From NCBI GenBank assembly GCA_023659985.1, contig JAGXOH010000035.1, positions 1 to 7,861 of the forward strand: a stretch of DNA of 7,861 nucleotides, in the 5' to 3' direction. Under the pieces are notes generated by a model. That model was not told the origin of the DNA and searched no databases. It saw only the letters and a list, made by a program, of their open reading frames with translations. This document shows positions 1 to 6,388 of this stretch, one piece after another (position 1 is the stretch's first letter; the number at the start of each line of letters is the position of its first letter). This DNA is from Candidatus Falkowbacteria bacterium LH_S3. Lineage in GTDB: Bacteria; Patescibacteriota; Patescibacteriia; Patescibacteriales; JAGXOH01. The position numbers were made by a program, and so were the translations under genes.

Positions 1-40
1 GTTTTGACTTTTGACTTTTGGTTTTGACTTTTGACTTTTG
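1..40. repeat. Perfect 20-bp tandem duplication
   Basis: Positions 1-20 and 21-40 are identical, each made of GTTTTGA followed by CTTTTGA and a shortened CTTTTG. A 26-bp segment spanning the junction (9-34) recurs exactly at 233-258. The array may continue beyond the left edge. Confidence 0.9.
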
Positions 41-59
41 AGCTTTGAATTTCAATCAT

Positions 60-157
60 ATTTCATTTGGCATTAGGATTTTGGATTTTGGATTTCATTT
101 AATTTTTGGATTTTGGATTTCATTTGGCATTAGGATTTTGGATTTTGGATTTCATTT
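60..157. repeat. Exact 41-bp direct repeat pair, 57 bp apart
   Basis: Positions 60-100 and 117-157 are identical over 41 bases. Both contain the word CATTTGGCATTAGG, then GATTTTG words, then TTTCATTT. The 16 bp between the copies (101-116) are the same kind of TTTTTGGA text. The end of the first copy plus its following bases (80-108) is repeated again at 311-339, so the modules are shared beyond this pair. Confidence 0.9.
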
Positions 158-257
158 GACTTCTTACTTTTTATTTATTATTTATTATTTAGTCATTTGG
201 ATTTTGGATTTCATTTAAATTTTGGTTTTAAGTTTTGACTTTTGGTTTTGACTTTTG

Positions 258-382
258 AGTTTTGAGTTTTGCGTTTCAATCATATTTTATTTGTCATTTG
301 ACATTTGAGCTTTGGATTTTGGATTTCATTTAATTTTTGCGTTTTAAGTTTTGAGTTTTGCGTTTCAACCATATTTCATTTG
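258..382. repeat. 36-bp near-identical module pair with a third partial copy
   Basis: Positions 258-293 and 347-382 match at 34 of 36 bases, differing by CAAT/CAAC and TTTTA/TTTCA. The core TTTCAAYCATATTTYATTT occurs a third time at 50-68. This core departs from the simple TTTTG heptads, so it is the most distinctive word in the block and a useful search probe. Confidence 0.85.
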
Positions 383-398
383 GATTTTGGATTTTTTG

Positions 399-2843
399 TT
401 AAAAGTCTCTTATTCTTGCTTCAAATTTTTCCTTTAATCTTTCAAATAATTTTTGTTGAAGTTCATCTACTTCTTTTGCTTTAAGAGTTCTTTCATCTGA
501 TCTGTAGACTATATGAAAAGCTAAACTTTTCTCTTTTTTATCTAATTTCTCACCTTGATAGACATCAAAAAGTGTTACTTCTCTTATTAAATTGCTAAAA
601 TTATCTATTTCTTGCTTGAGGCTATTATACAATATTTTAACATTTACAACAAACGCCAAATCTCGCTGAACACAAGGATATTTATTTAATGATTTAGCAA
701 CCTTGATTTTCCCAGATGTCAAATTAAAAATTTCCCTAAAAATTATTTCCCCTGTCACTACTTTCTTTTTAATTCCCAATGACTTTAAAACTTCTTCTCT
801 TACTCCGGAAACAAACCCAACATCCTTGTTATTAACTATAACTTTGGCAAACAAAGAAGAATCTGACCATTTATTTAAAAAATCACTAGGTTCAAATTTA
901 ATACTTAAATCCAAAGCTAAAAACAAATATTCCAACCTTCCTTTTAACCCGCTAAACACATTTCCTGTGGAAGATGCTTCTATTAAGCCTAATCTCTTTT
1001 CCTGAAAGGGGAGTTTTTCTTCACCTCTATCATCTTTATTGGTTTCTCCGGAAAAATTCAAATAAACATTGCCTAACTCAAATATCTGGAAATGGTCATA
1101 ATTAGCCTGATTCTGTTTAACGTTATCCAATAAATTTGTGGTCAAATTCTTTCTAAGTAAAGTGTGCTGTTTGGATATAGGATTTAATAATTTTATGTAT
1201 CCGGAATGATCTATATTTAATTTCTCTAATTTCTCTTCGTTTATAAAAGAATAATTATAAGTTTCAGTCATAGCGCAACCATAGGCTAACAACTCCTTGA
1301 TGTGTCTCTCTAAGTTCCGTTCTTTGTTTATAGAAGGGGGCACCATTTCCACTTTAGGCATCTTCGGAGTTAAATTATTATAACCATAAATACGGGAAAT
1401 CTCCTCTACTATGTCCTCTTTTATGGATATATCCTTAGTCGCTCTCCAAGTGGGAATATTTATTTTTAAAACCTGGTTGTTCTTGTTGTCTTGTTCAGTC
1501 TTAAATCCCAGTTTATCCAAAAGATCAATAATCTTACCTTGAGTTATATCGCTACCAATCTTTTTAGCCACCCAATCCAAATCCAGATCAATAGGACCCA
1601 AATTCAAATTAAAATAAGATCGCTTATCCTTATCAGTGGCTGTGTCTGTCAAAGCGCTCCCGGATTCGGCATTAGAACATACTTGCTTAACTAAATCCAG
1701 ACATCTGGCTATAGCTAATTCTGTCAAATAAGGATCCAAAGATTTTTCAAAACGAGAAGAAGAATCAGTTCTCAGATTTAGCCTTTGAGAGGTTTTCCTA
1801 ATGTTGATTGGATTAAAATTAGCTGCTTCCAATATTATAGAAGTAGTTTGCTCATTAACTTCTGTTTCTTGACCACCCATTACCCCAGCCACAGCAATAG
1901 GCTTTTGCTTGTCAGCTATAACTAAGTTTTCCAAAGATAGTTCTCTCTCGTCTCCATCTAAAGTAATGATTTTCTCACCTTGTTTTGCTCTCCTGATACG
2001 AATGCCATCAACCAACGCGGAATCAAAAGCGTGCATAGGTTGACCGGTTTCTACCATTACATAATTGATAATATCCACAATGTTATTTATGGGTCTTAAG
2101 CCAACAGCAGCCAATCTTTTTTGTAACCAAGCCGGTGACTCCTCTACTTTGATATTATCAACTTGAAGACCTATATATCTGGGGCATAGATCAGAAGCCT
2201 CATTCTTGATGTCCAACTTCTCTTTATTTGGTCTTTGAATTTTAGTAGTCATAATATGACCAAAAGAGGAGCTTTTTTTACAATCCAGGAAAACGGCCAC
2301 TTCCCTGGCTATACCCAAATGCCCCATCAAATCAGGCCTATTAGTCAATGATTTATTGTCTACCTCAAACAAAATATCATCAAAATCAAAGTATTCAGCT
2401 AAACTCTGACCCTGTTTAACTTTTTTGTTCAGTATCATTATTTCACTATGATCATCACCCAATCCTAATTCGTCTTCAGCGCACAACATACCTTGGGACT
2501 TTTTGCCCCGAACTTCGGTTTCCTCTATTTTACTACCATTCTCCAAAATAGCTCCAGGCAAAGCTACCGGAACTAATTGATCTTTTCTAATATTAAATGC
2601 TCCACACACAATGTTCAATTCTTGTTTTCCGATATCCACCTCAACCAATTGCAATTTGTCTGCATTAGGATGTGATTTTACCTCCTTAATCTTGCCTACC
2701 AATATATTGCTAAATTTTTCTGTTTGTTTTTCCACCCCTTCAATCTCTACTGTATGCAAAGTTAACTTTTCACCCAATTGCTCTGGAGAGATATCCTTTG
2801 GAATTTTTACTAATTCTTTTAACCAATTATAAGATAAATACAT
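399..2843 (-). CDS. pheT: Phenylalanine--tRNA ligase beta subunit
   Basis: This is the beta subunit of the cytoplasmic alpha2-beta2 PheRS; it binds tRNA-Phe and hydrolyses mischarged Tyr-tRNA. The protein is 814 aa, normal for bacteria. Visible in order: N-terminal B1 segment (YLSYNWLKELV, residues 2-12), EMAPII-like tRNA-binding domain (about 44-152, with HPNADKL and GMLCAEDELGLG), B3/B4 editing region (about 215-390, with GQPMHAFD at 267-274, the glutamate of ILEAANF at 339, and RTDSSSRFEK from 358), B5 (about 405-475), catalytic-like core (about 478-700) and C-terminal FDX-ACB anticodon-binding domain (about 718-814, with KYPCVQRDLAF and a late RTLKAKEVDE). I chose the ATG at 2841-2843. 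The frame stays open to a TTG at 2877-2879, but those 12 extra codons come from the heptameric repeat and match no family N-terminus. There is no Shine-Dalgarno; TTT directly precedes ATG. The stop is TAA. It is separated from pheS by the Nif3-like gene. Confidence 0.97.
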   Translation of the reverse strand: MYLSYNWLKELVKIPKDISPEQLGEKLTLHTVEIEGVEKQTEKFSNILVGKIKEVKSHPNADKLQLVEVDIGKQELNIVCGAFNIRKDQLVPVALPGAILENGSKIEETEVRGKKSQGMLCAEDELGLGDDHSEIMILNKKVKQGQSLAEYFDFDDILFEVDNKSLTNRPDLMGHLGIAREVAVFLDCKKSSSFGHIMTTKIQRPNKEKLDIKNEASDLCPRYIGLQVDNIKVEESPAWLQKRLAAVGLRPINNIVDIINYVMVETGQPMHAFDSALVDGIRIRRAKQGEKIITLDGDERELSLENLVIADKQKPIAVAGVMGGQETEVNEQTTSIILEAANFNPINIRKTSQRLNLRTDSSSRFEKSLDPYLTELAIARCLDLVKQVCSNAESGSALTDTATDKDKRSYFNLNLGPIDLDLDWVAKKIGSDITQGKIIDLLDKLGFKTEQDNKNNQVLKINIPTWRATKDISIKEDIVEEISRIYGYNNLTPKMPKVEMVPPSINKERNLERHIKELLAYGCAMTETYNYSFINEEKLEKLNIDHSGYIKLLNPISKQHTLLRKNLTTNLLDNVKQNQANYDHFQIFELGNVYLNFSGETNKDDRGEEKLPFQEKRLGLIEASSTGNVFSGLKGRLEYLFLALDLSIKFEPSDFLNKWSDSSLFAKVIVNNKDVGFVSGVREEVLKSLGIKKKVVTGEIIFREIFNLTSGKIKVAKSLNKYPCVQRDLAFVVNVKILYNSLKQEIDNFSNLIREVTLFDVYQGEKLDKKEKSLAFHIVYRSDERTLKAKEVDELQQKLFERLKEKFEARIRDF

Positions 2844-2928
2844 AAATATATTTAGAGACCAACAACCAGTAACCAACAACTAATTTTATGTCTCAGTTAC
2901 CGGTCCCTAATCCCCAGTTGCTCTGTTT
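2844..2928. repeat. Heptameric words in the Nif3-pheT gap
   Basis: This 85-bp gap also has a 7-nt rhythm, with words unlike those at 1-398. On the minus strand GTTGTTG (2874-2880 and 2860-2866) flanks GTTACTG (2867-2873). A second set of four contiguous heptads occupies 2894-2921: GTAACTG and GCAACTG at the ends differ at one base, and the two inner words GGGACCG and GGGATTA share GGG. It is much more G+C-rich than the gap below pheT. No hairpin followed by a T-run is seen. It lies directly ahead of the pheT start and could supply its leader, but no regulatory role is evident. Confidence 0.65.
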
Positions 2929-3675
2929 TTAAATATCACAGGGTATATCAACAAATTCAACTTCTACATTGAATTTCTCCTTTATTAATTCACCTAAATT
3001 ATAAATACCCAATTTTTCCGTATTGTAATGACCGGCGTTTATAAAATTAATTCCAGTTTCTTCTATGGCTCTAACCTCACTTTCTCGAATATCCCCGGCA
3101 ATATAGGTGTCCACCCCTTGCTCAGCCGCAACTTTAAAATTAGGTGACGAACCTCCAGATATAATACCCACTTTATAAACTTTATCTGGACCAGCATTAA
3201 TAGTATAAATATCGGTTTTTAACTTTTCTTTTACTTTCTGAGAAAAATTGCTAAAATCCATTGGTTCTTCCAATTCTCCTATAAATCCAATATCAAACTC
3301 TTCTAAATTTTTAACCCCAAATTCTTGAGCAAGACTGACATTATTACCTATTTTAGGATGAGCATCCAGAGGCAAATGGAAGCCAGCCAAATTGATATCA
3401 TATTGGAAAAGAGTTTTAAGCCTGTTCTTAAGAAAACCCTTAAGTTGAGGAGGGTCACCCACTTGTTTTCCAAATAACCCGTGATGAACCATAATCATAT
3501 CTGCTTGTTTTTCTATAGCTTTCTCTAACAATTTCTGTGAAAAAGTTACTCCGGTAACGATTCTTTCCACTTCTTCTCTACCTTCTACTTGCAGTCCATT
3601 CTTGCACCCATCTAAAAAATCAACCACTTTTAAATAGTCTTCTAAAAATTGAATAATTTTATTTCTATCAGCCAT
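2929..3675 (-). CDS. Nif3-like dinuclear metal center protein
   Basis: This 248-aa protein belongs to the Nif3/YbgI family (NIF3, DUF34), which forms toroidal hexamers carrying two metal ions per subunit. Databases often label it 'GTP cyclohydrolase 1 type 2', but the true cellular reaction is unsettled. Family motifs are visible: NGLQVEG (26-32), VHHGLFG (63-69, metal ligands H64 and H65), HLPLDAHPKIGNN (100-112, ligand D104), AGDIRE (193-198) and AGHYNTEKLG (214-223, ligands H216 and E220). All expected metal ligands are present, so it looks active. Its length matches the short single-domain form without the central PII-like insert of longer homologues. It starts at the ATG at 3673-3675, preceded by T-rich DNA with no Shine-Dalgarno, and lies 21 nt after pheS. 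Its position between pheS and pheT suggests co-expression with PheRS; a functional link is only an inference. Confidence 0.93.
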   Translation of the reverse strand: MADRNKIIQFLEDYLKVVDFLDGCKNGLQVEGREEVERIVTGVTFSQKLLEKAIEKQADMIMVHHGLFGKQVGDPPQLKGFLKNRLKTLFQYDINLAGFHLPLDAHPKIGNNVSLAQEFGVKNLEEFDIGFIGELEEPMDFSNFSQKVKEKLKTDIYTINAGPDKVYKVGIISGGSSPNFKVAAEQGVDTYIAGDIRESEVRAIEETGINFINAGHYNTEKLGIYNLGELIKEKFNVEVEFVDIPCDI

Positions 3676-3696
3676 AAAATAAAAAAATTAACTAAT

Positions 3697-4740
3697 TTAA
3701 AATTGCTCTAAAAATCTCAAATCTCCGCTATTAAACATTCTAATATCTTCAATGCAATATCTCATCATTACTAATCTGGTTAAACCTAGGCCAAAAGCAA
3801 AACCTGAATACTTATCAGGATCAATACCGCCATATTTTAAAACCTTAGGATGAACCATGCCAGCAGGCACCAATTCCAACCAACCACTGTTTTTGCAACT
3901 AGGACAACCATGCCCCTGACAGATAGTGCATTTAATATCCATTTCTATAGCCGGTTCTACAAATGGAAAATATCCAGGCCTGACCCTTGTCTCCATTTTT
4001 TGCCCGAAAAGACCATCTATCAATTCTTTTATAACCGCTATTAAGTTAGTAACCGATATATTTTTGTCCACCATAATTCCTTCCATTTGATCAAAGGTAT
4101 GTTCATGGCAGGCGTCAATGACTTCGCTTCTATAAACCCTACCCGGAACCACTGCTCGGAAAGGGGCTCCGTGTTTTTGCATCCCTCTGACCTGAACCGG
4201 AGAAGTGTGTGGCCTCATTAATAAATCAAGATCTTTATTTTCCTCATCTTTATTATATAAAGACGACTTATCAATATAAAAAGTATCTTGCATATCTCTA
4301 GCCGGATGATCTTTGGGCATATTTAAAGCTTCAAAACAATAGTAATCACTTTCCAATTCTGGTCCATCCAGAACTATAAAGCCCATAGATCGAAATAAAT
4401 CTTCCAATTCGCTTTGAACAATGGTTAGAGGATGAATATGCCCTTTGTCTATTTTTTCTCCTGGCAGACTAACATCAATAAAACTCTCCTTTTTAACTCC
4501 ACCTTCTTGGTTCTTTTTTTGAGAAAACTCTGCTTGTAATTCATTTTTAATATCATTAGCCAAGCTTCCAACTTCTTTTCTCTCGCTTTCTTTCAAGTCT
4601 TTTAAACCTCTTAAAACCTTAGTTATTTTTCCTTTTCTACCTAAATATTTAATTTCTGCTTGCTTTAACTCTTCAAGACCAGAAGCGGATTTAATGCTTT
4701 GCAAAGCTTCTTCTTTAAGTTGTTGTAATTCTATTTTCAT
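3697..4740 (-). CDS. pheS: Phenylalanine--tRNA ligase alpha subunit
   Basis: This is the catalytic alpha subunit of PheRS; it activates phenylalanine with ATP and transfers it to tRNA-Phe in the cytoplasm. The protein is 347 aa, a normal length. Residues 1-80 form the charged N-terminal helical arm that contacts tRNA. The class II synthetase core follows: RPHTSPVQVR (176-185), motif 2 around FRAVVPGRVYRSE (194-206) with HTFDQMEG (214-221), and motif 3 GFAFGLGLTRLVMMRY (313-328), with the conserved A315 of the Phe pocket and R322. Motif 3 has T321 where E. coli has Glu. A four-cysteine knuckle, CTICQGHGCPSC (271-282), precedes GWLELVPAGMVHP; this kind of zinc-knuckle insert occurs in many bacterial PheS but not in E. 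coli. The start is the ATG at 4738-4740, with GTTTT directly upstream and only a weak purine stretch (AAAGAGAAAG) as ribosome site. The stop is TAA. Confidence 0.97.
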   Translation of the reverse strand: MKIELQQLKEEALQSIKSASGLEELKQAEIKYLGRKGKITKVLRGLKDLKESERKEVGSLANDIKNELQAEFSQKKNQEGGVKKESFIDVSLPGEKIDKGHIHPLTIVQSELEDLFRSMGFIVLDGPELESDYYCFEALNMPKDHPARDMQDTFYIDKSSLYNKDEENKDLDLLMRPHTSPVQVRGMQKHGAPFRAVVPGRVYRSEVIDACHEHTFDQMEGIMVDKNISVTNLIAVIKELIDGLFGQKMETRVRPGYFPFVEPAIEMDIKCTICQGHGCPSCKNSGWLELVPAGMVHPKVLKYGGIDPDKYSGFAFGLGLTRLVMMRYCIEDIRMFNSGDLRFLEQF

Positions 4741-4803
4741 AAAACTTTCTCTTTTTCTTATTACTTATTCTAACAGTCTAACAATCCAAAATTATTAAAT
4801 AAA
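4741..4803. repeat. Short-word gap upstream of pheS
   Basis: This 63-bp gap contains adjacent near-repeats: plus-strand CTTATTA then CTTATTC (4757-4770, 7-nt step) and TAACAGTC then TAACAATC (4771-4786, 8-nt step). The style matches the word repeats at 1-398 and 2844-2928. It also holds the weak purine-rich ribosome-binding stretch of pheS. The sequence is short and AT-rich, so chance similarity is possible. Confidence 0.4.
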
Positions 4804-5202
4804 TTAAATACTTCCTTTAACAATTCGATTGCGATCATAAGTAACTAAAAAATATTCTAATAATGTTAATCCAAATATTAATAAAAATAAATTAACCCAG
4901 CTAAATAAATCTTGAGATATTAATATTAAAACAGAGATCATCAACAATCCAATCAAAAAGGATTGTCTAAAAGCGGCTTTAACAGAACGAAATACTAATT
5001 CATGCTTTAGCAAGACGAATCTTACCAAAAAACCAACTATAGCCGCAGTCCCCATAATTGCTAAGAATAAAGAGCCATAAAACAACATAAAACCAATCCA
5101 ATTTGTATGAAAAGGGTCAGTCATATTTAAGATCAAGGCAAGTATAACCCAACAAACTGCAGTTGTTATTGACATTATTATTAAATAAGAACGTAAAGTC
5201 AT
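4804..5202 (-). CDS. Small four-helix membrane protein, unknown function
   Basis: This is a 132-aa hydrophobic protein with no catalytic motif that I can name. Four membrane segments are likely: about 6-27, 35-63 (long, perhaps with a kink around the glycines of FYGSLFLAIMGTAAIVGF), 82-97 and 99-120. A polar, basic loop (KHELVFRSVKAAFRQ, 66-80) sits between helices two and three, and the tail after the last helix is basic (YDRNRIVKGSI); by the positive-inside rule both would face the cytoplasm. There is no cleavable signal peptide. From memory, proteins of this type occur next to pheS in Parcubacteria-like genomes; I cannot verify that here. The start ATG at 5200-5202 is preceded by TTTTT and a weak TAAGAT. 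It is 35 nt after the MscS-like gene and 63 nt before pheS, so probably co-transcribed. The function is unknown. Confidence 0.85.
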   Translation of the reverse strand: MTLRSYLIIMSITTAVCWVILALILNMTDPFHTNWIGFMLFYGSLFLAIMGTAAIVGFLVRFVLLKHELVFRSVKAAFRQSFLIGLLMISVLILISQDLFSWVNLFLLIFGLTLLEYFLVTYDRNRIVKGSI

Positions 5203-5237
5203 AAAAATTATCTTAAATACAAAAACAAATATAAATC

Positions 5238-6317
5238 TTATTTTTCCAACTGAATAGTCTGTGTAGGATAAGCCATTTCTATTTTTTCTTTTTGAAAAAT
5301 TTCTGCTATATCAAAATTTATTTGTTGTTGAATATCCATATATTCAATATAATCAGCTGTTTGAATATAGTAAACAGCCTCAAAAACAAGACTATAATCT
5401 CCAAAAGATTTAAAATGTACACGCTCCACTTCTGTTTTATCTTGAGCTTCAATTGTTTTCCTTAATATACTAGGAATCTTTTTTAATTTCTCTATATGAG
5501 TATTATAAATCGCTCCGATAGTAAACACCACTCTCCTGTATTCCATAACTCCAAAATTCCTAATTTCAGCTGATGTTAACTGAGAGTTAGAAACAACCAA
5601 TTCTTCTCCTTGCAATAACTCCACCCTGGTGGTTTTGATACCTATATGTTTAACCGTGCCATAATTATTGCCAACCGCGATAAAATCTCCTACTTGAAAA
5701 GATTTATCTAAGTAAATAGATAAGGAGCTAAAGACATCTCCTAAAACATTTTGAACCGCCAGAGCCACGGCTATTCCTCCGATACCTAAACCTGCTACTA
5801 GTGAAGTTATATTATAACCCATATTAGCAAGCAATAAAGCTATAGCACCGGCCCACAAAGCAATTTTAACTAAATTAACCATCAACCTAACAATACCTCC
5901 ACTTTCTTGAATATCTTGCTCTTGAACACCCCCCTCTTCTTTTCTGCGCTCTTTTATAACCTTATTTACCCCCCAATCAATAACGGTCTCTAAAAATTTG
6001 ACTACATAATAAACAACAGCTACCAAAGTCACATAATAAATGATTTTTTCTGCCACAGAAGAAGAGTTAATAAATTGAAAAGCTATATAGATAGAGACTA
6101 ATACATAAAAAGGCCAGTGTATCGCTTTTATCCCGTCCATAACCAAATCGTCAAGGAGAGTTTGTGTTTTTTTTGAAATTTCATGGAGGCGGTAAACAAC
6201 AATATTTTTTAAAATATATAAAACCGCTAAAACCGCTAAAAAAATACCTAAACTAATAAGCCAATCTTTAACAGAATTACTAAAAAATGTGAATTGTAAT
6301 ACTTGTGATAAAGTCAT
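5238..6317 (-). CDS. MscS-family small-conductance mechanosensitive channel
   Basis: This is a 359-aa inner-membrane channel of the MscS family, which opens under membrane tension to release solutes on hypo-osmotic shock. Predicted membrane helices lie at about 18-40, 64-82, 92-110 and 145-165. The pore-lining helix follows, with the glycine/alanine-rich signature LVAGLGIGGIAVALAVQNVL (173-192) and then GDVFSSLSIYLDKSFQVGDF. The beta domain covers about 203-255 (TTRVELLQGEELVVSNS), and the alpha/beta C-terminal domain ends in the family-typical AYPTQTIQLEK (349-359). The two extra N-terminal helices make it larger than E. coli MscS (286 aa). A charged loop (KERRKEEGGVQEQDIQ, 122-137) separates the sensor helices from the core. 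The start ATG at 6315-6317 has ATTTT directly upstream; the only GAGGA-like sequence is about 27 nt away. It lies 71 nt after valS and 35 nt before the small membrane protein gene. Confidence 0.95.
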   Translation of the reverse strand: MTLSQVLQFTFFSNSVKDWLISLGIFLAVLAVLYILKNIVVYRLHEISKKTQTLLDDLVMDGIKAIHWPFYVLVSIYIAFQFINSSSVAEKIIYYVTLVAVVYYVVKFLETVIDWGVNKVIKERRKEEGGVQEQDIQESGGIVRLMVNLVKIALWAGAIALLLANMGYNITSLVAGLGIGGIAVALAVQNVLGDVFSSLSIYLDKSFQVGDFIAVGNNYGTVKHIGIKTTRVELLQGEELVVSNSQLTSAEIRNFGVMEYRRVVFTIGAIYNTHIEKLKKIPSILRKTIEAQDKTEVERVHFKSFGDYSLVFEAVYYIQTADYIEYMDIQQQINFDIAEIFQKEKIEMAYPTQTIQLEK

Positions 6318-6349
6318 AAAATTACAATAACAAAGCTAAATATCCTCAT
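6314..6349 (-). CDS. Possible 11-codon leader ORF overlapping the mscS-like start
   Basis: The reading frame ATG AGG ATA TTT AGC ... TTA TGA encodes MRIFSFVIVIL. Its TGA stop overlaps the channel gene's ATG as ATGA, the arrangement used in translational coupling. The peptide is hydrophobic. No ribosome-binding site precedes it and an 11-codon frame can easily arise by chance, so this is a speculative entry. It does offer one explanation for the channel gene lacking a ribosome site at normal spacing. Confidence 0.2.
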   Translation of the reverse strand: MRIFSFVIVIL

Positions 6350-6388
6350 TTTTAAAAAATTTTGAACTTAGTGTGTTTTTATTATTTA

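Larger units (their letters stand above)
1..398. repeat. Heptameric degenerate word-repeat block downstream of pheT
   Basis: This stretch has no credible gene. On the plus strand it is almost entirely T and G with few C, and it parses into 7-nt words such as GATTTTG, GTTTTGA, CTTTTGA, GTTTTGC, TCATTTG and TATTATT, with occasional insertions that shift the phase. Longer modules recur exactly or nearly so: a 20-bp tandem pair (1-20, 21-40), a 41-bp direct repeat (60-100, 117-157), a 29-bp repeat (80-108, 311-339), a 26-bp repeat (9-34, 233-258) and a 36-bp repeat with two mismatches (258-293, 347-382). Seven is not a multiple of three and stops are frequent in every frame, which argues against coding. 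Transcribed from the pheT side it would give an A-rich RNA with little self-pairing. The block reaches the left window edge, so its full extent is unknown. Its function is unknown; no inverted-repeat unit, CRISPR-like spacer pattern or transposase is visible. Confidence 0.9.

Noticed and set aside
1..398. CRISPR array
   Set aside because: Repeats have no fixed unit separated by unique spacers of constant length; the intervening sequence is the same low-complexity text.
1..398. Telomere-like or chromosome-end repeat
   Set aside because: TTTTG words recall some eukaryotic telomeres, but the words are too degenerate, the block is joined to ordinary bacterial genes, and nothing shows a DNA end here.
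385..401. Intrinsic terminator just after pheT
   Set aside because: No hairpin precedes the A/T run; the sequence passes directly into the word repeats.
703..1005. Plus-strand open frame inside pheT
   Set aside because: Lies opposite a well-supported conserved gene and has no recognisable protein character. The same holds for plus-strand frames at 1491-1694, 2611-2832, 3850-4044 and 7284-7469.
2844..2879. Upstream TTG extension of pheT giving an 826-aa protein
   Set aside because: The 12 extra codons are read from the heptameric repeat and do not resemble the PheT N-terminus; YLSYNWLKELV after the ATG at 2843 does.
6340..6372. Intrinsic terminator after valS
   Set aside because: AAAATTTTTT is self-complementary but has no G+C stem, so a stable hairpin is unlikely.
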